DNA of 64,000 nucleotides, taken from contig NZ_KE557273.1 of NCBI RefSeq assembly GCF_000442255.1, positions 909,490 to 973,489 on the forward strand. Reading direction: 5' to 3'. The notes beneath the pieces are model-generated. The model was not told where the DNA came from. It searched no databases and saw only the letters and a list, made by a program, of their open reading frames with translations. The translations under genes were made by a program, and so were the position numbers. Shown in pieces: positions 26,493-35,970 of the stretch (within the stretch, counting starts at the first letter, position 1; each line of letters starts with the position of its first letter). Origin of the DNA: Salipiger mucosus DSM 16094 (GTDB lineage Bacteria; Pseudomonadota; Alphaproteobacteria; Rhodobacterales; Rhodobacteraceae).

Positions 26493-26532
26493 AATCATCG
26501 TAATTCCAGACTGTTGAGAAAGGACTTTCACA

Positions 26533-26991
26533 ATGAAGATCAAGAGCGCAATCGCCGGCGCGCTGGGGCTGGCCCTGGCCACGCCCGCCGCGGCCGACAT
26601 CGTCATCAGCGACGCCTATGCCCGCAGCGCCATGCCGGGCGCCAAGACCGGGGCGGCCTTCATGCAGATCGAGAACACAGGGGCGGAAGACGACCGCCTG
26701 GTCGCGGTCGACTCGGAGGCCGCGATGAAGGTCGAGCTCCACACGCATGTCGACATGGGCGACGGCGTGGTGAAGATGACCGAGGTGGAAGAGGGCTTTG
26801 CAATCCCCGCGGGCGGTCACCACATGCTGGCGCGCGGCGGCGACCATGTCATGTTCATGGGCGTCACGCAGCCCTTCGAGCACGGCGGAACGGTAACCGT
26901 GACGCTTACCTTCGAGAAGGCCGGGGAGCGCGTCGTCGACATCCCCGTGGATCTCGAGCGCCAGCCCGATCACGGGGCCATGTCGCACTGA
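26533..26991 (+). CDS. PCu(A)C periplasmic copper chaperone
   Basis: A 152-residue exported protein (signal peptide to about A21). The copper(I)-binding His/Met set is visible: H70, H72, M75 and M82, then HHM (96-98) with M107 and M109, on the cupredoxin-like PCu(A)C fold. It delivers copper to the CuA or CuB site of cytochrome oxidase. Probably co-expressed with the DUF2946-like gene. Confidence 0.9.
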   Translation: MKIKSAIAGALGLALATPAAADIVISDAYARSAMPGAKTGAAFMQIENTGAEDDRLVAVDSEAAMKVELHTHVDMGDGVVKMTEVEEGFAIPAGGHHMLARGGDHVMFMGVTQPFEHGGTVTVTLTFEKAGERVVDIPVDLERQPDHGAMSH

Positions 26992-27001
26992 CGGCACGCC
27001 G

Positions 27002-27703
27002 TCAGGCCGAGGCCAGAAGCGTCTCGACCCAGGCGGGCACGGTCTCGGTGGCCGGGCCCGCCCGGCGCTCGTGGAAGATGCGGCTGACCTCGCTCGACTC
27101 GAGGTTCAGCTCGATGGTTGCGGCGCCAGCCAGCGTCGCCTCCTGCACGAACCCTGCGGCCGGGTGGACCTGGCCCGAGGTCCCGATGGCAGCGAATCGG
27201 TCGCACCGCTCGAGGTGCTCGAGGATCAGGTCCATGTGGTAGGGCATTTCGCCGAACCAGACGACGTCGGGCCGGGCGGCGGGCTTGCCGCAGGCGGGGC
27301 AGGGCTCTTGCGGCGCCATCTCGGGCGGCGCGTCCCAGCGGTGCTCGCAGGCGACGCAGAGGGCGCGGGACAACTCGCCATGCATGTGGATGACCTCGGC
27401 GCCGGCGCGTTCGTGCAGCGCATCGACGTTCTGCGTGACGATCGTCACCTCGCCGGGCCAGTCGCGCTGCAACCGCGCGAGCGCGACATGCGCGGGGTTC
27501 GGCGCGGCCCCGGCGGCCTGCAGGCGACGCGCGTTGTAGAAGCCCTGCACCAGCGCCGGGTCGCGCGCGAAACCCTCGGGCGTGGCCACGTCGCGGATGT
27601 CGTGCTGCGCCCAGAGGCCGCCCTCGTCGCGAAAGGTGCCCAGGCCGCTCTCGGCCGAGATGCCCGCACCTGTGAGCACCAGGATTCGCTCCGCTCTCGC
27701 CAT
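27002..27703 (-). CDS. cobB: NAD-dependent protein deacylase, sirtuin class III
   Basis: A 233-residue Sir2 protein. GAGISAESGL (residues 12-21), TQNVDALHERAG (90-101), catalytic H108 in HMHGE, zinc cysteines C116, C119, C135 and C138. Y56 and R59 (FYNARR) are the pair that bind acyl carboxylates, so it should remove succinyl or malonyl as well as acetyl groups. It is divergent from the low-molecular-weight phosphatase gene, only 51 bp apart. Confidence 0.95.
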   Translation of the reverse strand: MARAERILVLTGAGISAESGLGTFRDEGGLWAQHDIRDVATPEGFARDPALVQGFYNARRLQAAGAAPNPAHVALARLQRDWPGEVTIVTQNVDALHERAGAEVIHMHGELSRALCVACEHRWDAPPEMAPQEPCPACGKPAARPDVVWFGEMPYHMDLILEHLERCDRFAAIGTSGQVHPAAGFVQEATLAGAATIELNLESSEVSRIFHERRAGPATETVPAWVETLLASA

Positions 27704-27754
27704 GCTTTCCCCCTTGGTCGTCGCGCGTTAGAGAGAGGCCAAAGGAGGCCCCGC

Positions 27755-28225
27755 ATGGCGCATCGTATCCTCTTCGTCTGTCTCGGCAACATCTGCCGCT
27801 CGCCTTCGGCCGAGGGCGTGCTGCGCGCCATGGCCGAGGCGCGCGGGATCGCTCTCGAAATCGACAGCGCCGGAACGGGCGACTGGCACCTCGGAGATCC
27901 GCCCTACAGGCCGATGCAGGCCGCGGCGCGGGCGCGCGGCTACGACCTGGCGGGGCTGCGGGCGCGGCAGGTCTCGGTGGCGGACTTCCATGACTTCGAC
28001 CTCGTGCTGGCGATGGATTCGGCGAACCTCGACTCGCTCGAGCGTCTGCGGCCGGCCGATGCGCGGGCCCGCCTGCGCCGGTTCACCGACTACGCGCCGC
28101 AGCTCGGCACCGACGAGGTGCCCGATCCCTATTACACGCGCGACTTCGACGGCACGCTCGACATGGTCGAGGCGGCGGCGCAGGGGCTGCTGGACGATCT
28201 CGATTCCGCCAACCGGCCGGGCTGA
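27755..28225 (+). CDS. Low-molecular-weight protein tyrosine phosphatase
   Basis: A 156-residue enzyme with the P-loop CLGNICRS (C9, R15) at the N-terminus and the general acid in DPYY (D124). Start ATG follows AAAGGAGG. The family includes partners of polysaccharide tyrosine kinases and arsenate reductases; no kinase is near, so a general phosphatase is the safest call. Confidence 0.93.
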   Translation: MAHRILFVCLGNICRSPSAEGVLRAMAEARGIALEIDSAGTGDWHLGDPPYRPMQAAARARGYDLAGLRARQVSVADFHDFDLVLAMDSANLDSLERLRPADARARLRRFTDYAPQLGTDEVPDPYYTRDFDGTLDMVEAAAQGLLDDLDSANRPG

Positions 28226-28358
28226 CGTCGGGGCCTCTGCCGCCGGGGTGGGCAGGTGGTGCGGCCATGCACCCGGGGACTTTCGGATCGCTTGATCGCA
28301 TGGCGCCGCGACCGATAGGGTCTGTGCGAAATCTATTTCAGAAAACGGGATTCCCATC

Positions 28359-29222
28359 ATGCATAGAGCCGTCATGGCCTGCGTTGCGCTCGTATCGCTC
28401 GCGGCCTGCACCCCCACTGCGCAGGACGCGCGCGATGTCGATGCGCTGTCCGAGATCACCTGCACCACGCGGCCCGGAGCCTGCGCCTATTTCACGCCGC
28501 CCGTGAGGGTGCGCAACGCGCCCGTGGACCTGCCGCGCCGGCCCTACCGCTTCTTTCCGCTGGCCGAGACGCTCACCTTTTCCGATGCGCGCCAGCGGCG
28601 GTGGGTGGCGCCGAGCGGCACGCTGACGGACGGCGCCTCGATCCCGCCCATCTTCGTGTCCATCGTGGGCTCGCCGGCGGCGCCGGAATACGTCAGCGCG
28701 GGCGCAATCCACGACGCCTATTGCGGCGTCGGCAACGAGGCAGGGGCGAACTACCATGCCGCCCGCTGGCAGGACGTGCACCGCATGTTCTATGATGCGC
28801 TGGTGGCGGGCGGCACGCCGGATGCGCGGGCCCAGCTGATGTTCTCGGCGGTCTGGTTGGGCGGGCCGCGCTGGAACACGCACCTGGATATCGACCAGAT
28901 CCCGGATGGCGCCAAGCGGGCCGCGCTGGGCAAGGTCAGGGACTACATCGACGGGCAGGCGCCGTCGTTCAGCCAGCTGATGCGCAAGCTGCAGCAGGTC
29001 GAACGGACCATGTTGCGGCAGTACCCTGATCGGCACGCCCGGCCGGTGCCGGGCGATGACAACGACGATATCGTGACGGAAGAGGGCTACTACGAGGGCG
29101 AGGAAGAGAGCTACGAAGGCGTGGAATACGACGACACCGAAGCGCCTGACGTCACCCCCGAGGAAGAGGACACGCCGGTGCGGGAGCAGGCCCGCGTCGC
29201 GCGGGAGGACACCGCCCTCTGA
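28359..29222 (+). CDS. DUF1353 lipoprotein with an acidic tail
   Basis: A 287-residue protein. The lipobox LAAC puts the acylated cysteine at C17. The DUF1353 core is recognised by GTLTDGASIP (near residues 86-95) and SAGAIHDAYCG (near 113-123), a family also found in phage tail regions. The last 55 residues are strongly acidic with Tyr (EEGYYEGEEESYEGVEYDD), unlike the core. Function unknown. Confidence 0.8.
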   Translation: MHRAVMACVALVSLAACTPTAQDARDVDALSEITCTTRPGACAYFTPPVRVRNAPVDLPRRPYRFFPLAETLTFSDARQRRWVAPSGTLTDGASIPPIFVSIVGSPAAPEYVSAGAIHDAYCGVGNEAGANYHAARWQDVHRMFYDALVAGGTPDARAQLMFSAVWLGGPRWNTHLDIDQIPDGAKRAALGKVRDYIDGQAPSFSQLMRKLQQVERTMLRQYPDRHARPVPGDDNDDIVTEEGYYEGEEESYEGVEYDDTEAPDVTPEEEDTPVREQARVAREDTAL

Positions 29223-29258
29223 GCGGTGTCTCCCGAAATTCAGTCGCCGGGGCCCGCG

Positions 29259-29996
29259 TCAGGTGGTGCGGGGCTCGGCCGAGCCGACGCCGGTCCGGGG
29301 CGCGGCACCGTTCCGCGCCAGCGGACGGTCGTGCAGCGCGCTGGCGTCCTTTTCCAGCACGAGCAGGGTCATCATGCCCAGCGGGGGCAGGCGCCGCCGC
29401 TCGATCTCGCGCAGGCCGGGGGTGTCGGTGACCACGCGGATGTCGAAATCGGAATGCCAGCCCAGCTGGTCGGCAAAGCGCGCGGTCCGGCGCGAGAGAT
29501 AGCCCAGCACGCCGCGTTCGCGGGCAAAGTGATTGGTCATCACAAGCCGTCCGCCGGGCTTCAGCACGCGCACCATCTCGGCCATGACGCGATCCGGATC
29601 AGGCACGACCGAGATCACGTGCATCGCGACCACCGTGTCGAAGCGGTCGTCGTCAAAGTCTAGCTTGCGGGCGTCCATCTGCCGCAGGTCCTCGACGTTC
29701 GGCAGGCCCATGCGGCCGACGCGAGTTTCCGCCTTGGCCAGCATGTCGTGGGAATAGTCCACGCCGGTGATCTTGTGACCGCGGTCGAAGCGAGGAAGCG
29801 AGAGGCCGGTTCCGACACCGACCTCGAGAAGCTCGCCGGGCTCCTGCCGGTTGACGTATTCGGCGGCCTTGCGGCGCCCGACCTCGGTGATGGCCCCGAA
29901 GGTGCGGTCGTAGACGGGCGCCCAGCGGGCGTAAGATGATGTGACGGCGTCGATGTCCAAGCGGGGCCTCGCGATGTGGCGTCTGTCGGTTAACAA
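29259..29996 (-). CDS. SAM-dependent methyltransferase, PmtA-like
   Basis: A 245-residue class I methyltransferase: SYARWAPVYD near residues 21-30, motif I EVGVGTG (58-64), and MHVISVVPDPDRVM and VLKPGGRLVMTNH downstream. The pattern matches the Rhodobacter-type phosphatidylethanolamine N-methyltransferase, which makes phosphatidylcholine; UbiE-like relatives are possible. No ATG start: TTG at 29996 or TTG at 29960 (before DIDAVT) must be used. The extra C-terminal 25 residues are low complexity. Confidence 0.75.
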   Translation of the reverse strand: MLTDRRHIARPRLDIDAVTSSYARWAPVYDRTFGAITEVGRRKAAEYVNRQEPGELLEVGVGTGLSLPRFDRGHKITGVDYSHDMLAKAETRVGRMGLPNVEDLRQMDARKLDFDDDRFDTVVAMHVISVVPDPDRVMAEMVRVLKPGGRLVMTNHFARERGVLGYLSRRTARFADQLGWHSDFDIRVVTDTPGLREIERRRLPPLGMMTLLVLEKDASALHDRPLARNGAAPRTGVGSAEPRTT

Positions 29997-30173
29997 GATT
30001 GGTGCTACGCTGCGGAAGGCAAGGGTTCAAGGTGCAGGGGTGGCGGGAGCTTGCCGGTTGGCACTCAACCATCCCATTTCACGCATGAAGGCCCGCCGGC
30101 GTCCGCCGTTGAAACAACACAGACTGTGAAACGCCGACATCCGGCCCGCGGTTCCCACGAGTGGCAGGCGGTG

Positions 30174-31976
30174 TCAGCCGTCCATCTTGAGCGCGGAGAT
30201 GAAGGCCTCCTGCGGAATCTCGACCTTGCCGAACTGGCGCATCTTCTTCTTGCCGGCCTTCTGCTTCTCGAGCAGCTTCTTCTTGCGCGAGGCGTCGCCG
30301 CCGTAGCACTTGGCCGTCACGTCCTTGCGCATGGCCGACAGCGTCTCGCGCGCGATGACCTTGCCGCCGATGGCCGCCTGGATCGGGATCTTGAACATGT
30401 GGCGCGGGATCAGCTCTTTCAGCTTCTCGCACATCGCACGCCCGCGCATCTCGGCCCGGTCGCGGTGCACCATCATGGCCAGCGCGTCCACGGGCTCGTC
30501 GTTCACGAGGATCTGCATCTTCACGAGGTTGTCCTCGCGGTAGCCGACCATCTCGTAGTCGAAGGAGGCATAGCCCTTGGTCACCGATTTAAGCCGGTCG
30601 TAGAAATCGAAGACCACCTCGTTGAGGGGCAGGTCGTAGACCGTCATCGCGCGCCCGCCCACGTAGGTCAGGTCGAGCTGCAGACCGCGCCGCTCCTGGC
30701 AGAGCTTGAGCACGTCGCCGAGGTATTCGTCCGGCACCATGATGGTGGCCTTGATCCGCGGCTCCTCGACATGGGCCACGAGGCTGGGATCGGGCATGTC
30801 GGCGGGATTGTGCAGGTCGCGCCGCTCGCCGTCCTTGGTGTAGAGATGGTAGATCACCGACGGCGCGGTGGTGATGAGCTCGATGTCGTACTCGCGCTCC
30901 AGCCGGTCGCGGATCACCTCGAGGTGCAGCAGGCCGAGGAACCCGCAGCGGAAGCCGAAGCCGAGCGCCGCCGAGGTCTCCATCTCGTAGGTGAAGGAGG
31001 CGTCGTTGAGGGCCAGCTTCTCGATGGCGTCGCGCATGTCCTCGAAATCGTTGGCGTCGACCGGGAAGAGGCCACAGAAGACCACCGGCACCGAAGGCTT
31101 GAAGCCCGGCAGCGGCTCGGCGCAGGGCTTCTTCTCGTGGGTGATGGTGTCGCCGACGCGAGTGTCGCGCACCTGCTTGATCGAGGCGTTCAGGTAGCCG
31201 ATCTCGCCCGGACCCAGTTCTTTCACGTTGGTCATGGCGGGGCGGTAGACGCCCACGTCGTCCACGTCGTAGGTGCCGCCCGTCTTCATCATGCGGATGC
31301 GGTCGCCCTTCTTGAGCGTGCCGTCGATGATGCGCACGATGACGATCACGCCCAGGTACTGGTCGTACTTGGAATCCACCAGCATCGCCTTAAGCGGCTT
31401 GTCGCGGTCGCCCTCGTCCGGCGGGGGCAGGCGGTTCACGATGGCCTCGAGCACGTCGGGGATGCCGACGCCGGTCTTGGCCGAGATTAGGCAGGCGTCC
31501 GAGGCATCGATGCCGATGACGTCCTCGATCTGCTCCTTGACGCGGTCGGGGTCCGACGCGGGCAGGTCGACCTTGTTCAGCACCGGCACGATCTCGTGGT
31601 CGGCGTCGATGGCCGTGTAGACGTTGGCCAGCGTCTGCGCCTCGACGCCCTGCGTGGCGTCGACCACCAGCAGCGATCCCTCGACCGCCTGCATCGAGCG
31701 CGCCACCTCGTAGGCGAAGTCGACGTGGCCCGGCGTGTCGATGAGGTTCAGCACGTAGGTCTGGCCGTCCTGCGCCGGATACTCGATGCGCACGGTGTTG
31801 GCCTTGATCGTGATGCCCCGTTCGCGTTCGATGTCCATCGAGTCGAGAAGCTGCTCCTGCATGTCGCGTTCGGCGACGGTGCCGGTGAGCTGGATCAGCC
31901 GGTCGGCCAGGGTGGACTTGCCGTGGTCGATGTGGGCGACGATGGAGAAGTTGCGGATGCGCGAAAGCTCGGTCAT
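30174..31976 (-). CDS. lepA: Elongation factor 4 (LepA)
   Basis: A 600-residue translational GTPase. G1 AHIDHGKST (14-22), RGITIKANT switch region, DTPGH, NKVD, and the LepA-specific C-terminal domain ending near [23 protein letters not shown]. It acts on stalled or mistranslocated ribosomes. Standard length and start. Confidence 0.97.
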   Translation of the reverse strand: MTELSRIRNFSIVAHIDHGKSTLADRLIQLTGTVAERDMQEQLLDSMDIERERGITIKANTVRIEYPAQDGQTYVLNLIDTPGHVDFAYEVARSMQAVEGSLLVVDATQGVEAQTLANVYTAIDADHEIVPVLNKVDLPASDPDRVKEQIEDVIGIDASDACLISAKTGVGIPDVLEAIVNRLPPPDEGDRDKPLKAMLVDSKYDQYLGVIVIVRIIDGTLKKGDRIRMMKTGGTYDVDDVGVYRPAMTNVKELGPGEIGYLNASIKQVRDTRVGDTITHEKKPCAEPLPGFKPSVPVVFCGLFPVDANDFEDMRDAIEKLALNDASFTYEMETSAALGFGFRCGFLGLLHLEVIRDRLEREYDIELITTAPSVIYHLYTKDGERRDLHNPADMPDPSLVAHVEEPRIKATIMVPDEYLGDVLKLCQERRGLQLDLTYVGGRAMTVYDLPLNEVVFDFYDRLKSVTKGYASFDYEMVGYREDNLVKMQILVNDEPVDALAMMVHRDRAEMRGRAMCEKLKELIPRHMFKIPIQAAIGGKVIARETLSAMRKDVTAKCYGGDASRKKKLLEKQKAGKKKMRQFGKVEIPQEAFISALKMDG

Positions 31977-32101
31977 GCGCAGCGATATGCTTTTGTTTCA
32001 TGGGCCGGTCAAGGTGGATCGTCGCGCACGAGGGCCCATATTGCACCAAGGGAAGCCGCCGGGCGCCCATGTCCGCCCCGGTGCGAGAGAGGGAGGCAGC
32101 C

Positions 32102-32374
32102 ATGAGATGCGAAAGGGTTGTTGTGACGGGCCGGGTGCAGGGCGTGTGGTTCCGCGCCTGGACCGAGGAACAGGCGCTTGGCCTCGGCCTGACGGGCTGG
32201 GTGCGCAATCGCGCGGACGGCGCGGTCGAGGCGATGATCGCCGGCAGCGACGAGGCGGTCGCGACCATGCTGGCGCGATTCCACCAGGGCTCGCCCGCGT
32301 CGAGTGTCTCGGAGGTCCGGCACGACCCCTGCGAGGCGCCGGAGGATACCGACGGTTTCGAGGTCCGCTCCTGA
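32102..32374 (+). CDS. acyP: Acylphosphatase
   Basis: A 90-residue enzyme that hydrolyses acyl phosphates. Catalytic residues are R18 (GRVQGVWFR) and N36 (GWVRNRADG). GGGAGG lies upstream of the chosen ATG. It is divergent from lepA, 125 bp apart. Confidence 0.93.
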   Translation: MRCERVVVTGRVQGVWFRAWTEEQALGLGLTGWVRNRADGAVEAMIAGSDEAVATMLARFHQGSPASSVSEVRHDPCEAPEDTDGFEVRS

Positions 32375-32394
32375 CGCGCGGCCGTACGGACAAG

Positions 32395-32423
32395 AAAAAG
32401 CCGTCCCGGGGTACGGGACGGCT
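32395..32423 (-). terminator. Terminator of the DUF4168 gene
   Basis: AGCCGTCCCG (32399-32408) pairs with CGGGACGGCT (32414-32423). On the minus strand the stem is followed by TTTTT (32399-32395). It may also limit read-through from acyP. Confidence 0.85.
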
Positions 32424-32452
32424 CTAGGCGACGGGAATTCTGTCTGACGGGA

Positions 32453-32875
32453 TTAGCCGTCGTTCTCGGTGTTCTGCGCCTGCTGGCGTTCCTGCGCCAT
32501 GGCGACGAGGCGCTCGTTGAGCTCGGCGTTCTGCTGTGCGGCCTGGCCGATCTCGTTGTAGGTCTCGACGGTCATGCCCTCGGTGGCTTCGATGGCGGCC
32601 ATCATCTCGCTCTGTGCCTCTTCCATCAGGCTCTGCTGCTCTTCCTGGCTCTCGGTCGCCTGGATGCGGGGCATGTAGGACGCGCGCAGCTCCATCACTT
32701 CCATCGCCGCGTCGACGAAGGATTCCAGCTCTGCCTCGCTGTAGCTCATCGCCGGGGCTTCCTGGGTCTCTGCCGGGGCCTCGGTCTCGGCGCTCTGGGC
32801 CAGAACCGGCGCAACCGGTGCGGCGACGAGGGCGGCGATCACGGTCGATTTCAGCAGGGTGCCGTTCAGTTTCAT
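32453..32875 (-). CDS. DUF4168 exported protein
   Basis: A 140-residue periplasmic protein with a signal peptide ending near VLAQ (residues 24-27). The mature part is helical, Glu/Gln/Met-rich, with MSYSEAELESFVDAAMEVM typical of DUF4168. Function unknown. Its own terminator follows. Confidence 0.8.
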   Translation of the reverse strand: MKLNGTLLKSTVIAALVAAPVAPVLAQSAETEAPAETQEAPAMSYSEAELESFVDAAMEVMELRASYMPRIQATESQEEQQSLMEEAQSEMMAAIEATEGMTVETYNEIGQAAQQNAELNERLVAMAQERQQAQNTENDG

Positions 32876-33143
32876 GACGTCTCCTTTCAGGTCCGATGGG
32901 GCCGGGGGCTCCCGGCGCCTGACCCCCACCTAAGCAGGGCGGTTTGGCGATGAAAGGGGCGGCGGGAAAACGGCGGGGATCCGCCCTTGCGGGCTGTCGG
33001 GCCCGGCGGCGCGGCGCCGGTTCCACCAACGCTTTGGTGAATTGAATTCGGCGTGAACTTCGGGCACCCTGCCGTGAACGGCGTCGGCCAAGGAGGGTGC
33101 AAAGCCCCGCGCGGCGCCATCGGGCAGACGAGAGAGCGGTCAG

Positions 33144-33497
33144 ATGCGGGCGATGATCACGGTAGCGCTCCTTGCGGGGCTTGGACTTGCAGGGTGCGGC
33201 GGAGGAGGCTCACGCACGAGCGGAGATGTCTACGCGTCTCGGTTCGCGAGCGGACCGATCTCGCGGGCCTGCCTCGCCTCGGACCGCCGGGCGCGCAGCC
33301 CGGAGCTCTGCGGCTGCGTGCAGGCGGCGGCGAACCTCGAGCTCACCAACTCCGACCAGCGTCTCGCGGTCTCCTTCTACGACGACCCCCACCGCGGGCA
33401 GGAGGTCCGCCAGTCAGACCGCCGCCGCGACCGCGATTTCTGGGACCGCTACAACGACTACATCGACCGCGCCGAGCGGCTCTGCCGCGGGCTCTGA
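33144..33497 (+). CDS. Small conserved lipoprotein
   Basis: A 117-residue protein with lipobox LAGC (acylated C18) and a Gly-rich spacer, then a conserved-looking domain containing C43, C56, C58 and C114, likely disulfide-bonded in the periplasm. Homologues in roseobacters have sometimes been labelled arginine transporter, which nothing here supports. Function unknown. Confidence 0.7.
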   Translation: MRAMITVALLAGLGLAGCGGGGSRTSGDVYASRFASGPISRACLASDRRARSPELCGCVQAAANLELTNSDQRLAVSFYDDPHRGQEVRQSDRRRDRDFWDRYNDYIDRAERLCRGL

Positions 33498-33522
33498 GCG
33501 GCGGCCACGAGCCGCAGGCGGC

Positions 33523-34809
33523 TCATTCCGCGAGACGTTGCGCGCGCGGCGCCAGCCGCATGTCCGCGGTCCGGGCATGCCCCTCCATCCCCTCGGCCCG
33601 GCTGATGGTGGCGGTCGCGCGGGCCAGATCCGGCAGGGCGTGCGGCGCCACGCGCTGCCAGGTCACGGTCTTGAGGAACTTGTGCACCGACAGCCCGCCC
33701 GTGTGGCGCGCCGCCCCCGAGGTGGGCAGCACGTGGTTCGGCCCGGCCGCCTTGTCGCCGAAGGCCACGGTGGTCTCGGCCCCCAGGAAAAGCGAGCCGT
33801 AGGCGCACAACCGCGCGCGCCACCAGTCGAGATCCGCCGCCTGCACGTGCAGGTGCTCGGGCGCGTAGCGGTCCGCGGTCGCGGCCATCTCCTCGCGGCT
33901 GTCCGCCAGCATGACCTCGCCAAGCGCCGCCCAGGCCTCTCGCGCCGCGCTGCGATTGGGCTCGGGCAATGCGTCGATCAGCTGCGGGACGCGCCGGAGC
34001 ACCGCCTCGGCCAGCGGCCGGTGGTCGGTCACCAGCCAGACCGGCGATGTGGCCCCGTGCTCGGCCTGCCCGGCAAGATCGGCCGCCACGGTCTCGGCAC
34101 TGGCACTGGCATCGGCGATCACCAGGGAATCGGTCGGCCCCGCCACCATGTCGATGCCCACCGGGCCGAACAGCTGCCGCTTGGCCTCGGCGACAAAGGC
34201 GTTGCCGGGCCCTACGAGGATGTCGGCCTCCGGCAGGCCGAATAGCCCCAGCGCCATGGCCGCGATCCCCTGCACGCCGCCCAGCACCAGCACCCGGTCG
34301 GCGCCGGCGACGTGCAGCGCGTGCAGCACCGCCGGATGCGGCCCGTCGCGGCCGGGCGGCGTGCAGGCCACCACCTCCGGCACGCCCGCCGCGCGGGCCG
34401 TGGTCACCGTCATCAGCGCCGAGGCGACATGCGCATAGCGCCCGCCCGGCACATAGGCCCCGGCGCAGCCGACCGGGATCAGCCGCTGGCCGGCCACCAG
34501 CCCTGGGCGCAGCTCGGTCTCGAACTCCGTGACCGAGGCGCGCTGTGCTTCCGCGAAGGCGCGGATGTTGGCATGGGCATAGCCAATGGCTTCGACCAGC
34601 TCCGCGTCGAGCTGGCGGTGCGCCGCGGCAAGCGTCTCGGGCGCGATCTCGAACGGGCCGTCCCAGCCGTCCAGCCGCGCCGCGTAGTCGCGCGCGGCGC
34701 TCTCGCGCTCGCGGCGCAGGCGGGCGAGCATGATCTGCACCGTATCGGCGCAATCGGCGACGCCCTGTGCAGGCAGGCCGGGGGCGGACTTCAGGGATGT
34801 GACGGACAT
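33523..34809 (-). CDS. Histidinol dehydrogenase family protein, possibly HpsN-like
   Basis: A 428-residue NAD-dependent zinc dehydrogenase. Zinc and catalytic residues of the HisD fold are present: Q248 and H251, E318-H319, D352, H359, H411. The stretches AFAEAQRASVTEFETELRPG and GDKAAGPNHVLPTSGAARHTG resemble sulfopropanediol dehydrogenase (HpsN) more than biosynthetic HisD. The divergent LysR gene also suggests a catabolic role. No other his gene is close. Oxidation of a diol sulfonate or similar alcohol is therefore the working idea, with HisD the alternative. Confidence 0.7.
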   Translation of the reverse strand: MSVTSLKSAPGLPAQGVADCADTVQIMLARLRRERESAARDYAARLDGWDGPFEIAPETLAAAHRQLDAELVEAIGYAHANIRAFAEAQRASVTEFETELRPGLVAGQRLIPVGCAGAYVPGGRYAHVASALMTVTTARAAGVPEVVACTPPGRDGPHPAVLHALHVAGADRVLVLGGVQGIAAMALGLFGLPEADILVGPGNAFVAEAKRQLFGPVGIDMVAGPTDSLVIADASASAETVAADLAGQAEHGATSPVWLVTDHRPLAEAVLRRVPQLIDALPEPNRSAAREAWAALGEVMLADSREEMAATADRYAPEHLHVQAADLDWWRARLCAYGSLFLGAETTVAFGDKAAGPNHVLPTSGAARHTGGLSVHKFLKTVTWQRVAPHALPDLARATATISRAEGMEGHARTADMRLAPRAQRLAE

Positions 34810-34883
34810 GGGGCTCCAGCTTGACGCAGTGAGGGGATGAATTCAGAAAAGGCAAAGGTCGCGCGGCGCGTCAGGGGGTGATC

Positions 34884-35852
34884 ATGTTGATGAAAGGGGT
34901 GACGCTGCGCGGGCTCGAGGTCTTCGAGGCGCTCGCCGCCACAGGCTCGGTGGCTCAGGCGGCCGAGATGACGGGCCTCAGCCAGCCCGCCGTCAGCCAG
35001 CAGATGCGCAACCTCGAGACGGCGCTGGGCGCCGACCTCGTGGACCACGCCCGGCGCCCGATGCAGCTGACCCAGGCGGGGCGCTCGTTCCTGACCCGCA
35101 CGCAGTCCGTGCTGAGCCAGCTGCGGCTCGCGCAGAACGAACTCACGGTCATGGACCTCACGCATCTCAGCACGCTCAGCCTTGGCGTGATCGACGACTT
35201 CGACAACGACCTGACGCCGCAGCTGGTCACGATCCTGGCCGAGAACATGACGCGCTGCCGTTTCAAGCTGACAACCGCGCCCAGCCACGAGATCACCCGC
35301 GCGATGCAGGACCGCAAGCTCAACATCGCCATCGCGGCCAGCCCGGGGGCGGTCATGGACGGGGTCATCGAGTATCCGCTGGTCCACGATCCCTTCATCC
35401 TCGTCTGCCGGCGCGGCGCCGTGGCCGAGGCCGGCGGGATCGAGGCGCTGATGACCGGTCTGCCGTTCCTGCGCTATGACCGCGAGCAGCTCATCGGCCG
35501 CCAGGTCGAGGCGCAGCTCAAGCGCCAGAAGCTGAGCTTTCCCGAGCGCTTCGAGATCGGCGCGCACCTGTCGCTGATGACGCTTGTGGCGCGCGGCATG
35601 GGCTGGGGCATCACCACGCCGCTGGGCTACATGCGCGCCGGACGCTTCCACGACCGGCTCGAGGCGCACCGCCTGCCGTTCCCCGCCTTCGCGCGCACGA
35701 TCTCGCTCTTCTCGGCCTCGGACTGGGCCGACCGCGTGCCGCGCGACGTCGCGCGCACCATGCGCAAACTGGTCTCGGAACTGGTCATCGACCCGGCGCT
35801 GCGCCAGCTGCCCTGGCTCGAGGGCGAGCTGCGGCTGCTGGAGGGCGGCTAG
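34884..35852 (+). CDS. LysR-family transcriptional regulator
   Basis: A 322-residue regulator. The winged helix-turn-helix (residues 5-62, TLRGLEVFEALAATGSVAQAA and SQPAVSQQMRNLE) leads into a periplasmic-binding-like effector domain. ATG 34884 is favoured by AGGGGG five bases upstream; GTG 34878 is an alternative. It is divergent from the HisD-like gene, 74 bp apart, and probably controls it. Confidence 0.9.
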   Translation: MLMKGVTLRGLEVFEALAATGSVAQAAEMTGLSQPAVSQQMRNLETALGADLVDHARRPMQLTQAGRSFLTRTQSVLSQLRLAQNELTVMDLTHLSTLSLGVIDDFDNDLTPQLVTILAENMTRCRFKLTTAPSHEITRAMQDRKLNIAIAASPGAVMDGVIEYPLVHDPFILVCRRGAVAEAGGIEALMTGLPFLRYDREQLIGRQVEAQLKRQKLSFPERFEIGAHLSLMTLVARGMGWGITTPLGYMRAGRFHDRLEAHRLPFPAFARTISLFSASDWADRVPRDVARTMRKLVSELVIDPALRQLPWLEGELRLLEGG

Positions 35853-35970
35853 GCCGGGAGAGCGGGCAGGGCACATGCCGCGGAGATAGCCCCCGCGCCC
35901 CGGGGACGATCAAGCGGCCTGCGCGGCTTTTCGGGAAGAGGGATCGCCTGTTTCGGGTTTTCCGAAACTG

